Shown piece by piece: positions 17,800-25,628 of a stretch of 64,000 nt of DNA (position 1 is its first letter; every line of letters starts with the position of its first letter). The stretch covers positions 167,744-231,743 of the forward strand of contig DASXFC010000009.1 in the NCBI GenBank assembly GCA_036489775.1. Reading direction: 5' to 3'. This DNA is from Bog-473 sp036489775. GTDB taxonomy: Bacteria; Actinomycetota; Acidimicrobiia; Acidimicrobiales; RAAP-2. The position numbers and the translations under genes are program-made. The notes beneath the pieces were generated by a model, which ran no database searches, had not been told where the DNA came from, and was given only the letters and a program-made list of their open reading frames with translations.

Positions 17800-18321
17800 A
17801 TGGACGAAACCCCCGAGGAGATGGCCGAGCTGCAGGCGGTACTCGACCGCAGCATGGAGAGTGCCGGCCCGCACCTGCGCGACATCATCGATCCCGATCG
17901 CCGTCTCGATGCCACCGCGGTCTGCCACCTCTTACACGGGATGCGACTACTGGTGCTCGGCACGGCGACTGCCGACGGCCGGCCCTTGCTCGGACCGGTC
18001 GACGGCTAGTTCATCGGTGGCTGCTTCTGGTTCAGCTCGGGCCGTGACTCGGTGCGCATGCGCCACCTGGCCGCCCGGTCCGCGGTCAGCCTGACCTATC
18101 TGCCGGGGGAGGAGACTTCCGTCACGGTGCACGGCCGGGCCGAGCTCTTCGACGTGAACGACCCGGCGCGTCCCGAACTGCGCCAGGCCATGCTCGACCA
18201 TTACCTGCCCGTGCAGGGCCCGTCATTTGGGGAGTGGCTGGACCGGATCGACCCAGTCGGGGCGCGGGTCATTCCCGACAAGATGTTCACGTTCCACCTG
18301 GCCGGCGACACCGGCACCTGA
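17800..18321 (+). pseudogene. Pyridoxamine 5'-phosphate oxidase-like flavoprotein interrupted by one in-frame TAG
   Basis: A frame from ATG 17800 encodes MDETPEEMAELQAVLDRSME, then CHLLHGMRLLVLGTATADG and RPLLGPVDG, and meets TAG at 18007-18009. The same frame continues without shift as FIGGCFWFSSGRDSVRMRHL, then SVSLTYLPGEE-like, VTVHGRAELFD and a normal end at 18321. The total of 173 codons fits the split-barrel FMN/F420-binding PNPOx-like family, and the strand-to-strand join over the stop is what the family expects. One base change (a CAG, TTG or TCG-type codon to TAG) explains it, whether a real nonsense mutation or a sequencing error. A weak GGGAGG lies ahead of the ATG. Confidence 0.75.
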
Positions 18322-18352
18322 GAGCCGGGCCGCAGGGCGGCCGGCGGCCGGG

Positions 18353-18625
18353 TTACTGCTCGGCAGCCTCGAGGCTGTTGATGCGCCGGACCAGGCGGGA
18401 CTTGTGGTTGGCCGCCGTGTTCTTGTGGATGACGCCCCGGGCCGCCGCCTTGTCGATGCGCTTGATGGCCAGGCGCAACACGTCAACGCTGTTCTCAGCG
18501 CCGGTCTCGGCTGCCACCACGGCGTTCTTGGTACGCGTGCGCAGCTCAGCCCGGACCGACTTGTTGCGAAGGCGGCGCTTCTCGTTCTGGCGGTTTCGCT
18601 TGATTTGGCTCTTGATGTTGGCCAC
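18353..18625 (-). CDS. rpsT: 30S ribosomal protein S20
   Basis: The 90-residue, Lys/Arg-rich, all-helical protein begins (GTG) ANIKSQIKRNRQNEKRRLRNK and includes HKNTAANHKSRLVRRIN, the standard S20 signature; it binds 16S rRNA early in small-subunit assembly. The GTG at 18625 is preceded by AAGGAC at normal spacing. It is a single-gene minus-strand unit diverging from lepA, the usual arrangement. A TACAGT box on the minus strand (18667-18662) fits its -10 element. Confidence 0.97.
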   Translation of the reverse strand: MANIKSQIKRNRQNEKRRLRNKSVRAELRTRTKNAVVAAETGAENSVDVLRLAIKRIDKAAARGVIHKNTAANHKSRLVRRINSLEAAEQ

Positions 18626-18661
18626 GGGTGAGTCCTTGCTGGGGTCGAATGGAGCCTGAGA

Positions 18662-18717
18662 ACTGTAGCAGGAGGGCCGAAAGCCCTGCGCCGGGGGCCA
18701 GAAGGGCCCGGTACGAT
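18662..18717. promoter_or_regulatory. Divergent rpsT/lepA promoter region with short GC hairpins
   Basis: The minus-strand TACAGT (18667-18662) is a likely rpsT -10 box. The plus-strand TACGAT (18712-18717) is a likely lepA -10 box, nine bases before its GTG. Between them a small hairpin (AGGGC-CGAAA-GCCCT) and a second GGCC/GGCC pair are visible. They would lie upstream of both transcription starts, so a DNA-level role is more likely than an RNA one. Confidence 0.4.
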
Positions 18718-18726
18718 CGATAGGCC

Positions 18727-20556
18727 GTGTCCTCTACGCCTTTTGCCCCGTCGACCGCCCACGCCCCGGTGACCATCGACAAGATCCGGAATTTCTCCAT
18801 CATCAGCCACGTCGACCACGGCAAGTCGACCCTGTCGGACCGCATCCTCGAAATCACGGGGGCGGTCGACCCCCGGCTCATGCGTGCGCAGTACCTCGAC
18901 TCGATGGACATCGAGCGGGAGCGGGGCATCACCATCAAGGCCCAGAACGTGCGGGTATTGCACAACGGCCATGTGCTGCACCTGATCGACACGCCCGGTC
19001 ACGTCGACTTCGGTTACGAGGTGAGCCGGTCCCTGGCCGCCTGTGAGGGGGCGGTCCTGCTGGTCGACGCCAGCCAGGGCATTCAGGCCCAGACCCTGGC
19101 CAACTGCTACCAGGCCATCGAGAACGACCTCGAGATCGTGGCCGTGCTCAACAAGATCGACCTGCCGGCGGCCGACCCCGAGCGCTGCGCTCTCGAGATC
19201 GAGCACGTGCTGGGCCTGCCGGCCGAGGACGTGCTGCACATCTCGGCCAAGACGGGCGAGGGGGTGGGCAACCTGCTCGACGCCATCATCGCCCGCATCC
19301 CGGCCCCCACCGGGGATCCGGAGGCACCGCTGCGGGCCCTCATCTTCGACTCTTCCTATGACCAGTACCGGGGAGTGGTCAGCTCCATCCGGGTGGTCGA
19401 CGGCACCTTGGTGGCCAACGCCAAGGTCCGTTTCATCCAGGCCAACGCCGTCCACGACCTCGAAGAGGTCGGGGTGCGCACGCCGACCGGGGTGCCGGTG
19501 GACCGTCTCGGCCCCGGCGAGGTGGGCTACCTGATCGCCGGCATCAAGGACGTCGGCGAGGCTCGTTCCGGTGAGACCGTGACCACGGCGACGCACGGCT
19601 CGAGTGACCCGCTGGCCGGCTACCGGGATCCCCAGCCGATGGTGTTCTGCGGCCTCTATCCGATGGACGGTGACGAGCTCCCTGACCTGCGCGACGCCCT
19701 GGACAAGCTCAAGCTCAACGACGCCAGCTTCACCTTCGAGCCCGAGTCCTCCCACGCCTTGGGCATCGGCTTCCGCTGCGGTTTCCTCGGCCTCTTGCAC
19801 ATGGAGATCGTGCGGGAGCGGCTCGAGCGTGAGTTCGACGTGTCGCTCATCGCCACCGCGCCCAGCGTGGCCTACCGGGCCTTCCTGACCGACGGTACCG
19901 AGATCGACGTGGACAACCCGACCGAGCTGCCCGACGCCAGCCGCATCGACCACATCGACGAGCCCATGCTCACGGCCACCATCATCAGCCCCTCCGAGTA
20001 CACCGGCACCGTCATGGAGCTGTGCCAGAGCCGCCGGGCCGAGATGACGCGCATGGAGTACCTCTCGCCCGAGCGGGTGGAGCTGGTGTACACGATCCCC
20101 TTGGCCGAGGTGGTCATCGATTTCTTCGACCAGTTGAAGAGCCGGACCAAGGGCTACGCCAGCTTGGACTACGAGCCCAGCAGCTACGCCACGGGCAACC
20201 TGGTGCGGGTCGACATCCTGATCAACCAGGCGCCGTGCGACGCCTTCTCCACCATCGTGCACAAGTCGACCGCCGACATCTACGGGCGCAAGATGGCCGA
20301 GAAGCTGCGCACGCTCATCCCGCGCCAACTCTTCGACGTGCCCATCCAGGCGGCCATCGGCGGGCGCATCATCGCCCGGGAGACGGTCAAGGCCAGGCGC
20401 AAAGACGTCCTGGCCAAGTGCTATGGCGGCGATATCACCCGCAAGCGCAAGCTGCTCGAGAAGCAGAAGGAAGGCAAGAAGAAGATGAAGAACATCGGGC
20501 GGGTCGAGGTCCCCCAGGAGGCCTTCATCTCGGCCCTGCGCCTCAGCGACGACTAG
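18727..20556 (+). CDS. lepA: Elongation factor 4 (ribosomal back-translocase)
   Basis: The 609-residue translational GTPase has G1 SHVDHGKSTLSDRIL (about residues 27-41), G3 DTPGHVDFGYE, G4 NKIDLPAADP, an EF-G-like domain III/V region (SHALGIGFRCGFLGLLHMEI), and the LepA-specific C-terminal domain ending RKRKLLEKQKEGKKKMKNIG and VEVPQEAFISALR. It acts on stalled or mistranslocated ribosomes. The GTG start is supported by TACGAT nine bases upstream and by the family N-terminus. Its CIRCE-regulated neighbour hrcA starts 84 bases after the stop. Confidence 0.97.
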   Translation: MSSTPFAPSTAHAPVTIDKIRNFSIISHVDHGKSTLSDRILEITGAVDPRLMRAQYLDSMDIERERGITIKAQNVRVLHNGHVLHLIDTPGHVDFGYEVSRSLAACEGAVLLVDASQGIQAQTLANCYQAIENDLEIVAVLNKIDLPAADPERCALEIEHVLGLPAEDVLHISAKTGEGVGNLLDAIIARIPAPTGDPEAPLRALIFDSSYDQYRGVVSSIRVVDGTLVANAKVRFIQANAVHDLEEVGVRTPTGVPVDRLGPGEVGYLIAGIKDVGEARSGETVTTATHGSSDPLAGYRDPQPMVFCGLYPMDGDELPDLRDALDKLKLNDASFTFEPESSHALGIGFRCGFLGLLHMEIVRERLEREFDVSLIATAPSVAYRAFLTDGTEIDVDNPTELPDASRIDHIDEPMLTATIISPSEYTGTVMELCQSRRAEMTRMEYLSPERVELVYTIPLAEVVIDFFDQLKSRTKGYASLDYEPSSYATGNLVRVDILINQAPCDAFSTIVHKSTADIYGRKMAEKLRTLIPRQLFDVPIQAAIGGRIIARETVKARRKDVLAKCYGGDITRKRKLLEKQKEGKKKMKNIGRVEVPQEAFISALRLSDD

Positions 20557-20603
20557 GAAGGGTCGATCGGCCACCAGGGGATCCGGTGCCCGATGGTGAT
20601 GGC

Positions 20604-20630
20604 CTGGCACTCAGTACACTGGAGTGCCAG
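20604..20630 (+). promoter_or_regulatory. CIRCE operator overlapping the hrcA -10 box
   Basis: CTGGCACTC-N9-GAGTGCCAG is a perfect 9-base inverted repeat with a nine-base spacer, matching the CIRCE consensus (TTAGCACTC-N9-GAGTGCTAA) except for compensating outer bases. TACACT at 20615-20620, a good -10 hexamer, lies inside the spacer, so HrcA binding would directly cover the promoter. The right arm's last bases start the hrcA Shine-Dalgarno sequence (CAGGGA). Confidence 0.93.
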
Positions 20631-20639
20631 GGAACACCC

Positions 20640-21710
20640 ATGACCTCAGACATCCGACACGCGTCGCCCATGGACGCGCCCGACTCCGCTTCGGACCTCA
20701 ACGCGCGCCGGGCCGCCATTCTCGAGGCGGTGGTGGCCGAATACATCGGGACGGCGGAGCCGGTCGGCTCTTCCCACGTGGCCTCGGCCCCCGGGGTCAA
20801 TGTCTCCTCGGCCACCGTCCGCTCCGAAATGGTCGCCCTCGAGCGCGAGGGCTATCTGGTGCAGCCCCACACCAGTGCCGGGCGCATCCCGACCGACAAG
20901 GGCTACCGCTTCTTCGTCGATCACCTGACCGCGCCTGGGGTGCTCGGTCCGGCCCAACACCAGCAGGTGACTCGCTTCTTCGACCAGGTTCACGTCGAGA
21001 TGGAGACCATGCTCGAGCGGGCGTCGGGCTTGTTGGCCGAACTGACGTCGTATGCCGCGGTCGTCGTCGGCCCGTCGCACGAGTCGGCGGCCATCCGTTC
21101 GGTCCAGGTCGTCGGCCTCAACTCCCGGCTGGCCCTGCTGGTGCTGGTCCTCTCCGACGGGGCGGTCGAGAAGCGGACGATCGAACTGGACGCTGACACC
21201 AGTGACGAGACGCTGGCCCAGGTCGGCCACCTGCTGGCCTCCTCCCTGCTCGGCCACACCCGCACCGCCGGCTGGTCTGTGCCGATCACCGGTAACGCTC
21301 CGGTGGACCAGGTCATCACTGCAGTAGAGAGCGCCTTCAACCGGATGGAGGACACCGTCGAGGCCGAGAACGTCTTCGTCGGCGGCCCGGCCAAGCTGGC
21401 CCAGTCCTTCGAGGCCGTCGAGACCGTACGCAGCGTGCTCAGCATTCTCGAGCAGCAGCTGGTGGTGGTGACCTTGCTCCGTGATGTGCTCAACCGAGGC
21501 CTGTCGGTCGCCATCGGCACCGAACACGGCTACGAACCGCTGGCGTCATGCGCCGTGGTGGTGGCGCCGGTGATGGCCGATGGTCAGGAGCTGGGCGCGG
21601 TGGGGCTGCTCGGGCCGACCCGCATGGACTACCCAGGAGCGCTGGCGGCGGCCCACGTGGTGGGCGAGCGTCTCGGACAGAGGCTCGGAGGACGCGATGG
21701 CCGGCATTGA
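20640..21710 (+). CDS. hrcA: Heat-inducible transcription repressor HrcA
   Basis: The 356-residue protein has an N-terminal winged helix (RRAAILEAVVAEYIGTAEPV, then SSATVRSEMVALEREGYLVQ), the family motif HTSAGRIPTDKGYRFFVD, and a GAF-like dimerisation part ending in GTEHGYEPLASCAVVVAP and GLLGPTRMDYPGALAA. HrcA represses chaperone genes by binding CIRCE and is tuned by GroEL. The ATG at 20640 is used because CIRCE lies 10 bases upstream; the frame is open further upstream into lepA but those codons are spurious. The perfect CIRCE at its own promoter implies autoregulation together with dnaJ. Confidence 0.96.
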   Translation: MTSDIRHASPMDAPDSASDLNARRAAILEAVVAEYIGTAEPVGSSHVASAPGVNVSSATVRSEMVALEREGYLVQPHTSAGRIPTDKGYRFFVDHLTAPGVLGPAQHQQVTRFFDQVHVEMETMLERASGLLAELTSYAAVVVGPSHESAAIRSVQVVGLNSRLALLVLVLSDGAVEKRTIELDADTSDETLAQVGHLLASSLLGHTRTAGWSVPITGNAPVDQVITAVESAFNRMEDTVEAENVFVGGPAKLAQSFEAVETVRSVLSILEQQLVVVTLLRDVLNRGLSVAIGTEHGYEPLASCAVVVAPVMADGQELGAVGLLGPTRMDYPGALAAAHVVGERLGQRLGGRDGRH

Positions 21711-22830
21711 GAGTCTGGGGGATCTCTACGAGATCCTCGGTGTGCGTCGCGATGCCACCCCTGACGAGCTGAAGAAGGGCTACCGGGCCCGAGCCCGCGA
21801 GCTGCACCCCGACACCAACCCGGATCCGTCGGCCGAAGCCAAGTTCAAAGAGGTGACGCTGGCCTACGAGGTGCTCAAGGACCCCGAGCGCCGCGCCCGC
21901 TACGACCGCTTCGGTGCCGAAGGCGTCTTCGGTCAGCAGAGTGCCGGCGGCTTTGGGTTCGACGGTGGCCTGGGTGACATCTTCGAAGCCTTCTTCGGCA
22001 ACATGAGCGGTGGAGCTCAGCGCCGGCGTGGCCCGCTGCAGGGATCCGACGCCGAGGTCCGTCTCGGTCTCGAGTTCAGCGAGGCGGTGTTCGGTAGCCG
22101 CAAGGAACTGACCGTACGCCTTCCGGTTACCTGCGGTGCCTGCGAAGGCCGCGGCACCGCGCCCGGGACCGGTCTTGAAACCTGCCCGGAATGCCGGGGC
22201 GAAGGCGAATTGCGCCGGGTCCGCCAGTCGCTGCTCGGGCAGGTGGTCACCAGTGTGGCCTGCTCGCGCTGCAGCGGCACCGGTCAGATCGTCCCCAGTC
22301 CCTGTGTCGAATGTCACGGCGAGGGACGACGCATCGAGGACCGGACGCTCACGGTCGAGGTGCCGGCCGGAGTCGAAGATGGATCGACGCTTCGGCTGGC
22401 CGAGCGCGGGGCGGCGGGTCAGCGCGGTGGCCCCCCTGGCTCATTGTTCGTGCACCTGGCCGTGGTCCCGGACCCCCGGTTCGAGCGACAGGGTGACCAC
22501 CTGCACACCACGTTGACCATCGGGCTGGCCCAGGCCGCGCTCGGTGTCGAGAGCACAGTCGAAGGTATCGACGAACCGGTCCAGGTGGTGCTGGGACCGG
22601 GGACCCAGCACGGCTACGTCGAGCGCGTCCGGGGCGGAGGTGTCCCGCATTTGCGGGGTCGCGGCCGGGGCGATCTCTTCGTCCACGTCCTGATCGAGAC
22701 TCCGACCGGACTCAGCGCAGCGCAGGAGGAATTGTTGCGCCAGTACGCAGCCGCCCGCGGTGAGGATGTGGCCCCTCCGGGTGGCGGAGGTGACGGCGTG
22801 TTCTCGCGATTGCGATCGGCGTTTGGCTAA
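21697..22830 (+). CDS. dnaJ: Chaperone DnaJ (hrcA-linked type)
   Basis: The 377-residue J protein has a J domain (LYEILGVRRDATPDELKK, HPD in ELHPDTNPDPSAEA), a short G/F segment (GGFGFDGGLGDIFEAFFG), four CxxCxGxG zinc-finger repeats (CGACEGRG, CPECRGEG, CSRCSGTG, CVECHGEG) and the substrate-binding C-terminal domain. It stimulates DnaK. No dnaK or grpE is nearby, so this is the second, hrcA-linked DnaJ typical of actinobacteria. The ATG has GGAGG five bases upstream and overlaps the hrcA end by 14 bases. It is therefore under CIRCE control with hrcA. Confidence 0.97.
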   Translation: MAGIESLGDLYEILGVRRDATPDELKKGYRARARELHPDTNPDPSAEAKFKEVTLAYEVLKDPERRARYDRFGAEGVFGQQSAGGFGFDGGLGDIFEAFFGNMSGGAQRRRGPLQGSDAEVRLGLEFSEAVFGSRKELTVRLPVTCGACEGRGTAPGTGLETCPECRGEGELRRVRQSLLGQVVTSVACSRCSGTGQIVPSPCVECHGEGRRIEDRTLTVEVPAGVEDGSTLRLAERGAAGQRGGPPGSLFVHLAVVPDPRFERQGDHLHTTLTIGLAQAALGVESTVEGIDEPVQVVLGPGTQHGYVERVRGGGVPHLRGRGRGDLFVHVLIETPTGLSAAQEELLRQYAAARGEDVAPPGGGGDGVFSRLRSAFG

Positions 22831-23584
22831 CGGCGATTACGCCGCCATCGCCGTCCGGGCTGCCGCGGCCGCCCAGGTATTTACGCACGATCTGGAGTCG
22901 CTCCAGATCGGCTCCGAGGACCTGCACCACCTGTCGCGGGTCCTACGGCTCCAAGCCGGTGAAGAAGTCATTCTGGCCGACGGCACCGGCTCGTGGCGGC
23001 GGAGCGTGTGGAGCGACAACACCCCGGCCCCGGCCCATGGCCTGCGTGGACCGGGCGGTGACGGTGGTGTGCAGTGGGAGCCGCCGGCGCAGCCGGCCCT
23101 GACGGTGGCGTTCGCGCCGACCAAGGGTGAACGGCCCGAGTGGGTGGTGCAGAAGTTGACCGAGCTCGGCATCGACCGCATCGTGCCCCTGATGAGTGAG
23201 CGCTCGGTCGTGCGCTGGAGTGGTCAACGAGGACGCTCGACGGTCGAGCGTCTGCGTCGAGTGGCTCAGGAGGCGGCCGGGCAGTGTCGCCGGGTCTGGC
23301 TGCCCGAGGTCACCGAGGTCACGACGTTCGCGGCACTGTCGTCACTGGCCGACGCCGGTGAAGTGGTCCTGGCCCAGTTGAGCGGCGACCGCCCGCATGC
23401 GTCCCAACGAGTGGTGGCGGTCGGACCCGAAGGGGGATGGAGCGAGGCCGAGTTGGCCTCGGGATTGCCGACTGTCGGCTTCGGTCTGAGCGTGCTGCGG
23501 GCCGAGACCGCCGCCGTCACGGCTGGTGCGCTGATGACGTCCCTTCGGACAGGTACGGTGGCGCCAGTGGGAGAGTCCTCATGA
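22823..23584 (+). CDS. rsmE: 16S rRNA (uracil-1498-N3)-methyltransferase
   Basis: The 253-residue SPOUT-class methyltransferase has an N-terminal PUA-like part (FTHDLESLQIGSEDLHHLSR), KLTELGIDRIVPLMSERS and RRVAQEAAGQCRR in the middle, and the knot with AVGPEGGWSEAELAS and GLSVLRAETAAVTA that binds SAM. It methylates U1498 of 16S rRNA. The start is uncertain: TTG at 22823, overlapping dnaJ's TAA, gives an N-terminus close to family length, while upstream GTGs lie inside dnaJ. The stop overlaps the next ATG (ATGA). Confidence 0.93.
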   Translation: MANGDYAAIAVRAAAAAQVFTHDLESLQIGSEDLHHLSRVLRLQAGEEVILADGTGSWRRSVWSDNTPAPAHGLRGPGGDGGVQWEPPAQPALTVAFAPTKGERPEWVVQKLTELGIDRIVPLMSERSVVRWSGQRGRSTVERLRRVAQEAAGQCRRVWLPEVTEVTTFAALSSLADAGEVVLAQLSGDRPHASQRVVAVGPEGGWSEAELASGLPTVGFGLSVLRAETAAVTAGALMTSLRTGTVAPVGESS

Positions 23585-23817
23585 CGGACGAACTCGCCTG
23601 GCTCGGCACGAAGGAAGCAGCGGCCCGCCTGGGTGTGACACTGCGCAGCCTCTACCGGTTCATTGACCAGGGCGACCTGGCCGCCTATAAGTTCGGTCGG
23701 GTGATCAGACTGAAGGGTCAAGACGTGGACCTCTACATGGAGTCCTGCCGGATCAGGCCGGGGGAGCTCGAGCACCTGTACCCGCACGTCAAGGGGGAAG
23801 TGGTGGAACATGGCTGA
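23581..23817 (+). CDS. Excisionase-type helix-turn-helix DNA-binding protein
   Basis: The 78-residue protein has WLGTKEAAARLGVTLRSLYR, FIDQGDLAAYKFGRVIRLKG and a short acidic C-terminus, the MerR/Xis-like winged helix found in excisionases and in small chromosomal DNA-binding proteins. It is coupled on both sides (ATGA with rsmE, eight-base overlap with the HIT gene). That suggests a stable resident of this operon rather than a phage excisionase, and no integrase is nearby. Its role is unknown; a local transcription factor or nucleoid-type protein is conceivable. Confidence 0.85.
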   Translation: MTDELAWLGTKEAAARLGVTLRSLYRFIDQGDLAAYKFGRVIRLKGQDVDLYMESCRIRPGELEHLYPHVKGEVVEHG

Positions 23818-24166
23818 CTGCCTGTTCTGCCAGATCGTGGCTGGTGAGATCCCGTCTGAGATCGTCCACGAAACCGAGACCACGCTGGCCTTCAAGGACA
23901 TTCATCCGGCCGCGCCGCTGCACGTGCTGGTGGTGCCACGGCGGCATATTGACGACGCCTCGGTGGTGACCGCTGACGACGGGCCGGTCCTGGCCGACCT
24001 GGTGATGGCCGCCAAGGCCGTGGCCGACGCGGCCGGGTTGGGCGGGCCCGACCGCGGGTACCGCCTCATTTTCAATATCGGGCCCGACGCCATGAACTCA
24101 GTCCCGCATCTGCACCTCCACGTGCTGGGGGGCGAACCACTCAAAGGACATTTCGCCGTCGCATGA
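23810..24166 (+). CDS. HIT-family nucleotide hydrolase/transferase
   Basis: The 118-residue histidine-triad protein begins MADCLFCQIVAGEIPSEIVHE and contains PAAPLHVLVVPRRHIDDA and the triad HLHLHVLGGEPLKGH. HINT-type enzymes hydrolyse AMP-lysine or similar phosphoramidates. Its two N-terminal cysteines (CLFC) may, with downstream histidines, bind zinc as in many bacterial HINT proteins. It overlaps the HTH gene by eight bases and phoH by four (ATGA), so it is translated as part of the operon. Confidence 0.95.
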   Translation: MADCLFCQIVAGEIPSEIVHETETTLAFKDIHPAAPLHVLVVPRRHIDDASVVTADDGPVLADLVMAAKAVADAAGLGGPDRGYRLIFNIGPDAMNSVPHLHLHVLGGEPLKGHFAVA

Positions 24167-25128
24167 GCACCACGACTTTTGCCGAGTGCCTGGTACCGGG
24201 GAATCACCTCATGGCCGGCTTGCTCGGCACACGAGATGAGCTGCTGCGTCAGGTCGAACAGTCGTTCCCCGATGACCACATCACGGTGCAGGGCAATCGG
24301 ATCACTGTCGAGGGTCCCAACGCCCATGTGGTGGCTCGGCTCTACGACGAGCTGATCCTGCTGGTCCAGGCCGGGCAGGTGCTTGATGCCGCGACGCTGT
24401 CGCGGACCATCGACATGGTGCGCGACGACATCCGACCGAGCGAAGTGCTGCGGGCTGAGGTGGTGCGTGCCGCCGGCGGCAAGACGGTGCGGCCCAATAC
24501 CGCCGGGCAGAAGCGGTACACCGACGCCATCTCGAACCACACCATCACCTTCGGGATCGGTCCGGCCGGAACCGGCAAGTCGTATCTGGCCGTGGCTCAG
24601 GCCGTCCACGCCCTGCAGTCCCGTCAGGTGAACCGCATCATCCTGACCCGTCCGGCGGTGGAGGCGGGCGAGCGTCTGGGCTTCCTTCCTGGCGACCTGA
24701 TGGCCAAGGTCGATCCCTACCTGCGCCCCCTCTACGACGCTCTCTACGACCTGCTCGAGCCTGAAGGCGCGCAGCGCCTGCTGGATCGGGGCACCATCGA
24801 GGTGGCGCCGTTGGCCTTCATGCGGGGACGCACCCTCAACAACTCCTTCATCATCTTGGACGAGGCGCAGAACACGAGCCCTGAACAGATGAAGATGTTC
24901 TTGACCCGTATCGGTTTTGGGTCCCGCTGCGTGGTGACCGGCGACATCACCCAGATCGACGTCCCCGGCGCCCGGTCAGGTCTGGTCGGGCTGGAAGCGG
25001 TGCTGGGGGGCGTGGAGGACATCGCCTTCGTGCACCTGGGTCGACGCGATGTGGTCCGTCACAAGATCGTGGCCGACATCATCGACGCCTACGACGTGGC
25101 AGAAGGGCGGGCGGGAAGCTCCCAGTGA
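24163..25128 (+). CDS. phoH: PhoH-family ATPase (PhoH/YbeZ)
   Basis: The 321-residue protein has an N-terminal KH-like part, Walker A GPAGTGKSYLAVAQAVHAL, the family motif IILTRPAVEAGERLGFLPGD, and Walker B NSFIILDEAQNTSPEQMKMF, followed by GSRCVVTGDITQID. YbeZ-type PhoH proteins pair with YbeY in rRNA maturation and RNA turnover, and ybeY follows immediately with a GTGA overlap. The length and order (HIT-phoH-ybeY-CorC-era) are standard for actinobacteria. Confidence 0.96.
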   Translation: MSTTTFAECLVPGNHLMAGLLGTRDELLRQVEQSFPDDHITVQGNRITVEGPNAHVVARLYDELILLVQAGQVLDAATLSRTIDMVRDDIRPSEVLRAEVVRAAGGKTVRPNTAGQKRYTDAISNHTITFGIGPAGTGKSYLAVAQAVHALQSRQVNRIILTRPAVEAGERLGFLPGDLMAKVDPYLRPLYDALYDLLEPEGAQRLLDRGTIEVAPLAFMRGRTLNNSFIILDEAQNTSPEQMKMFLTRIGFGSRCVVTGDITQIDVPGARSGLVGLEAVLGGVEDIAFVHLGRRDVVRHKIVADIIDAYDVAEGRAGSSQ

Positions 25129-25628
25129 CCATCGACGTCTTTGCCGCCGATGAGCAGGAGGAGCATCCGATTGCCGTGGGGCGGTGGGCCGAGCTGGCTC
25201 GCCACGTCCTCCAAGACCGCGGCATCAAGGGTGCCACCGAGGTCTCGCTCCTCTTCGTCGACGAGGATGCCATCGCCTCGCTGCACGAGCAGTTTCTGGG
25301 GCTGCCCGGCCCCACTGATGTGCTCTCGTTCCCGATCGAAGACGACCCCGGCCCGACCGGTCGGTCGCCCGACTTCGGCGGAACCGGTCCGGGGTCTTCG
25401 GCTGAAGAGGTCTCATTGACTCTGCTGGGCGACGTCGTCATCTGTCCCACGGTGGCTGCTCGCAACGCGCTGGAGCATGAGGTCGCCTTCGACGACGAGG
25501 TGGCACTCCTGGTGGTGCACGGCTTGCTCCACCTGCTGGGCATGGATCATGCGGAGGACGCGCAAGCCGAGCGGATGGAAGCACTCGAGCAGGATCTGCT
25601 GAATCGCTTCTACCGGAACAAACCGTGA
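25125..25628 (+). CDS. ybeY: Endoribonuclease YbeY
   Basis: The 167-residue UPF0054 metalloprotein has the zinc-binding H-x3-H-x5-H motif in VVHGLLHLLGMDHAED and the strand LPGPTDVLSFPIED. YbeY processes the 16S rRNA 3' end and takes part in ribosome quality control. A loop between LSFPIEDD and EEVSLTLLGD (about residues 75-95, rich in Gly/Pro/Ser) is longer than in E. coli YbeY, as in several actinobacteria. The GTG overlaps the phoH stop (GTGA) and the gene's own TGA overlaps the next ATG. Confidence 0.96.
   Translation: MTIDVFAADEQEEHPIAVGRWAELARHVLQDRGIKGATEVSLLFVDEDAIASLHEQFLGLPGPTDVLSFPIEDDPGPTGRSPDFGGTGPGSSAEEVSLTLLGDVVICPTVAARNALEHEVAFDDEVALLVVHGLLHLLGMDHAEDAQAERMEALEQDLLNRFYRNKP

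Noticed and set aside
18007..18009. TAG as a recoded amino acid (pyrrolysine or selenocysteine-like)
   Set aside because: TAG ends several normal genes here (leuS, hemW, ppdK), no recoding machinery or hairpin is visible, and selenocysteine would need TGA.
18223..20610. Long minus-strand open frame antisense to lepA
   Set aside because: It also crosses rpsT and the divergent promoter region, has no recognisable domain, and mirrors lepA codon structure.
23581..23817. Excisionase-like gene as evidence for a prophage
   Set aside because: It is overlapped by housekeeping genes on both sides and no integrase, attachment site or phage gene is near.
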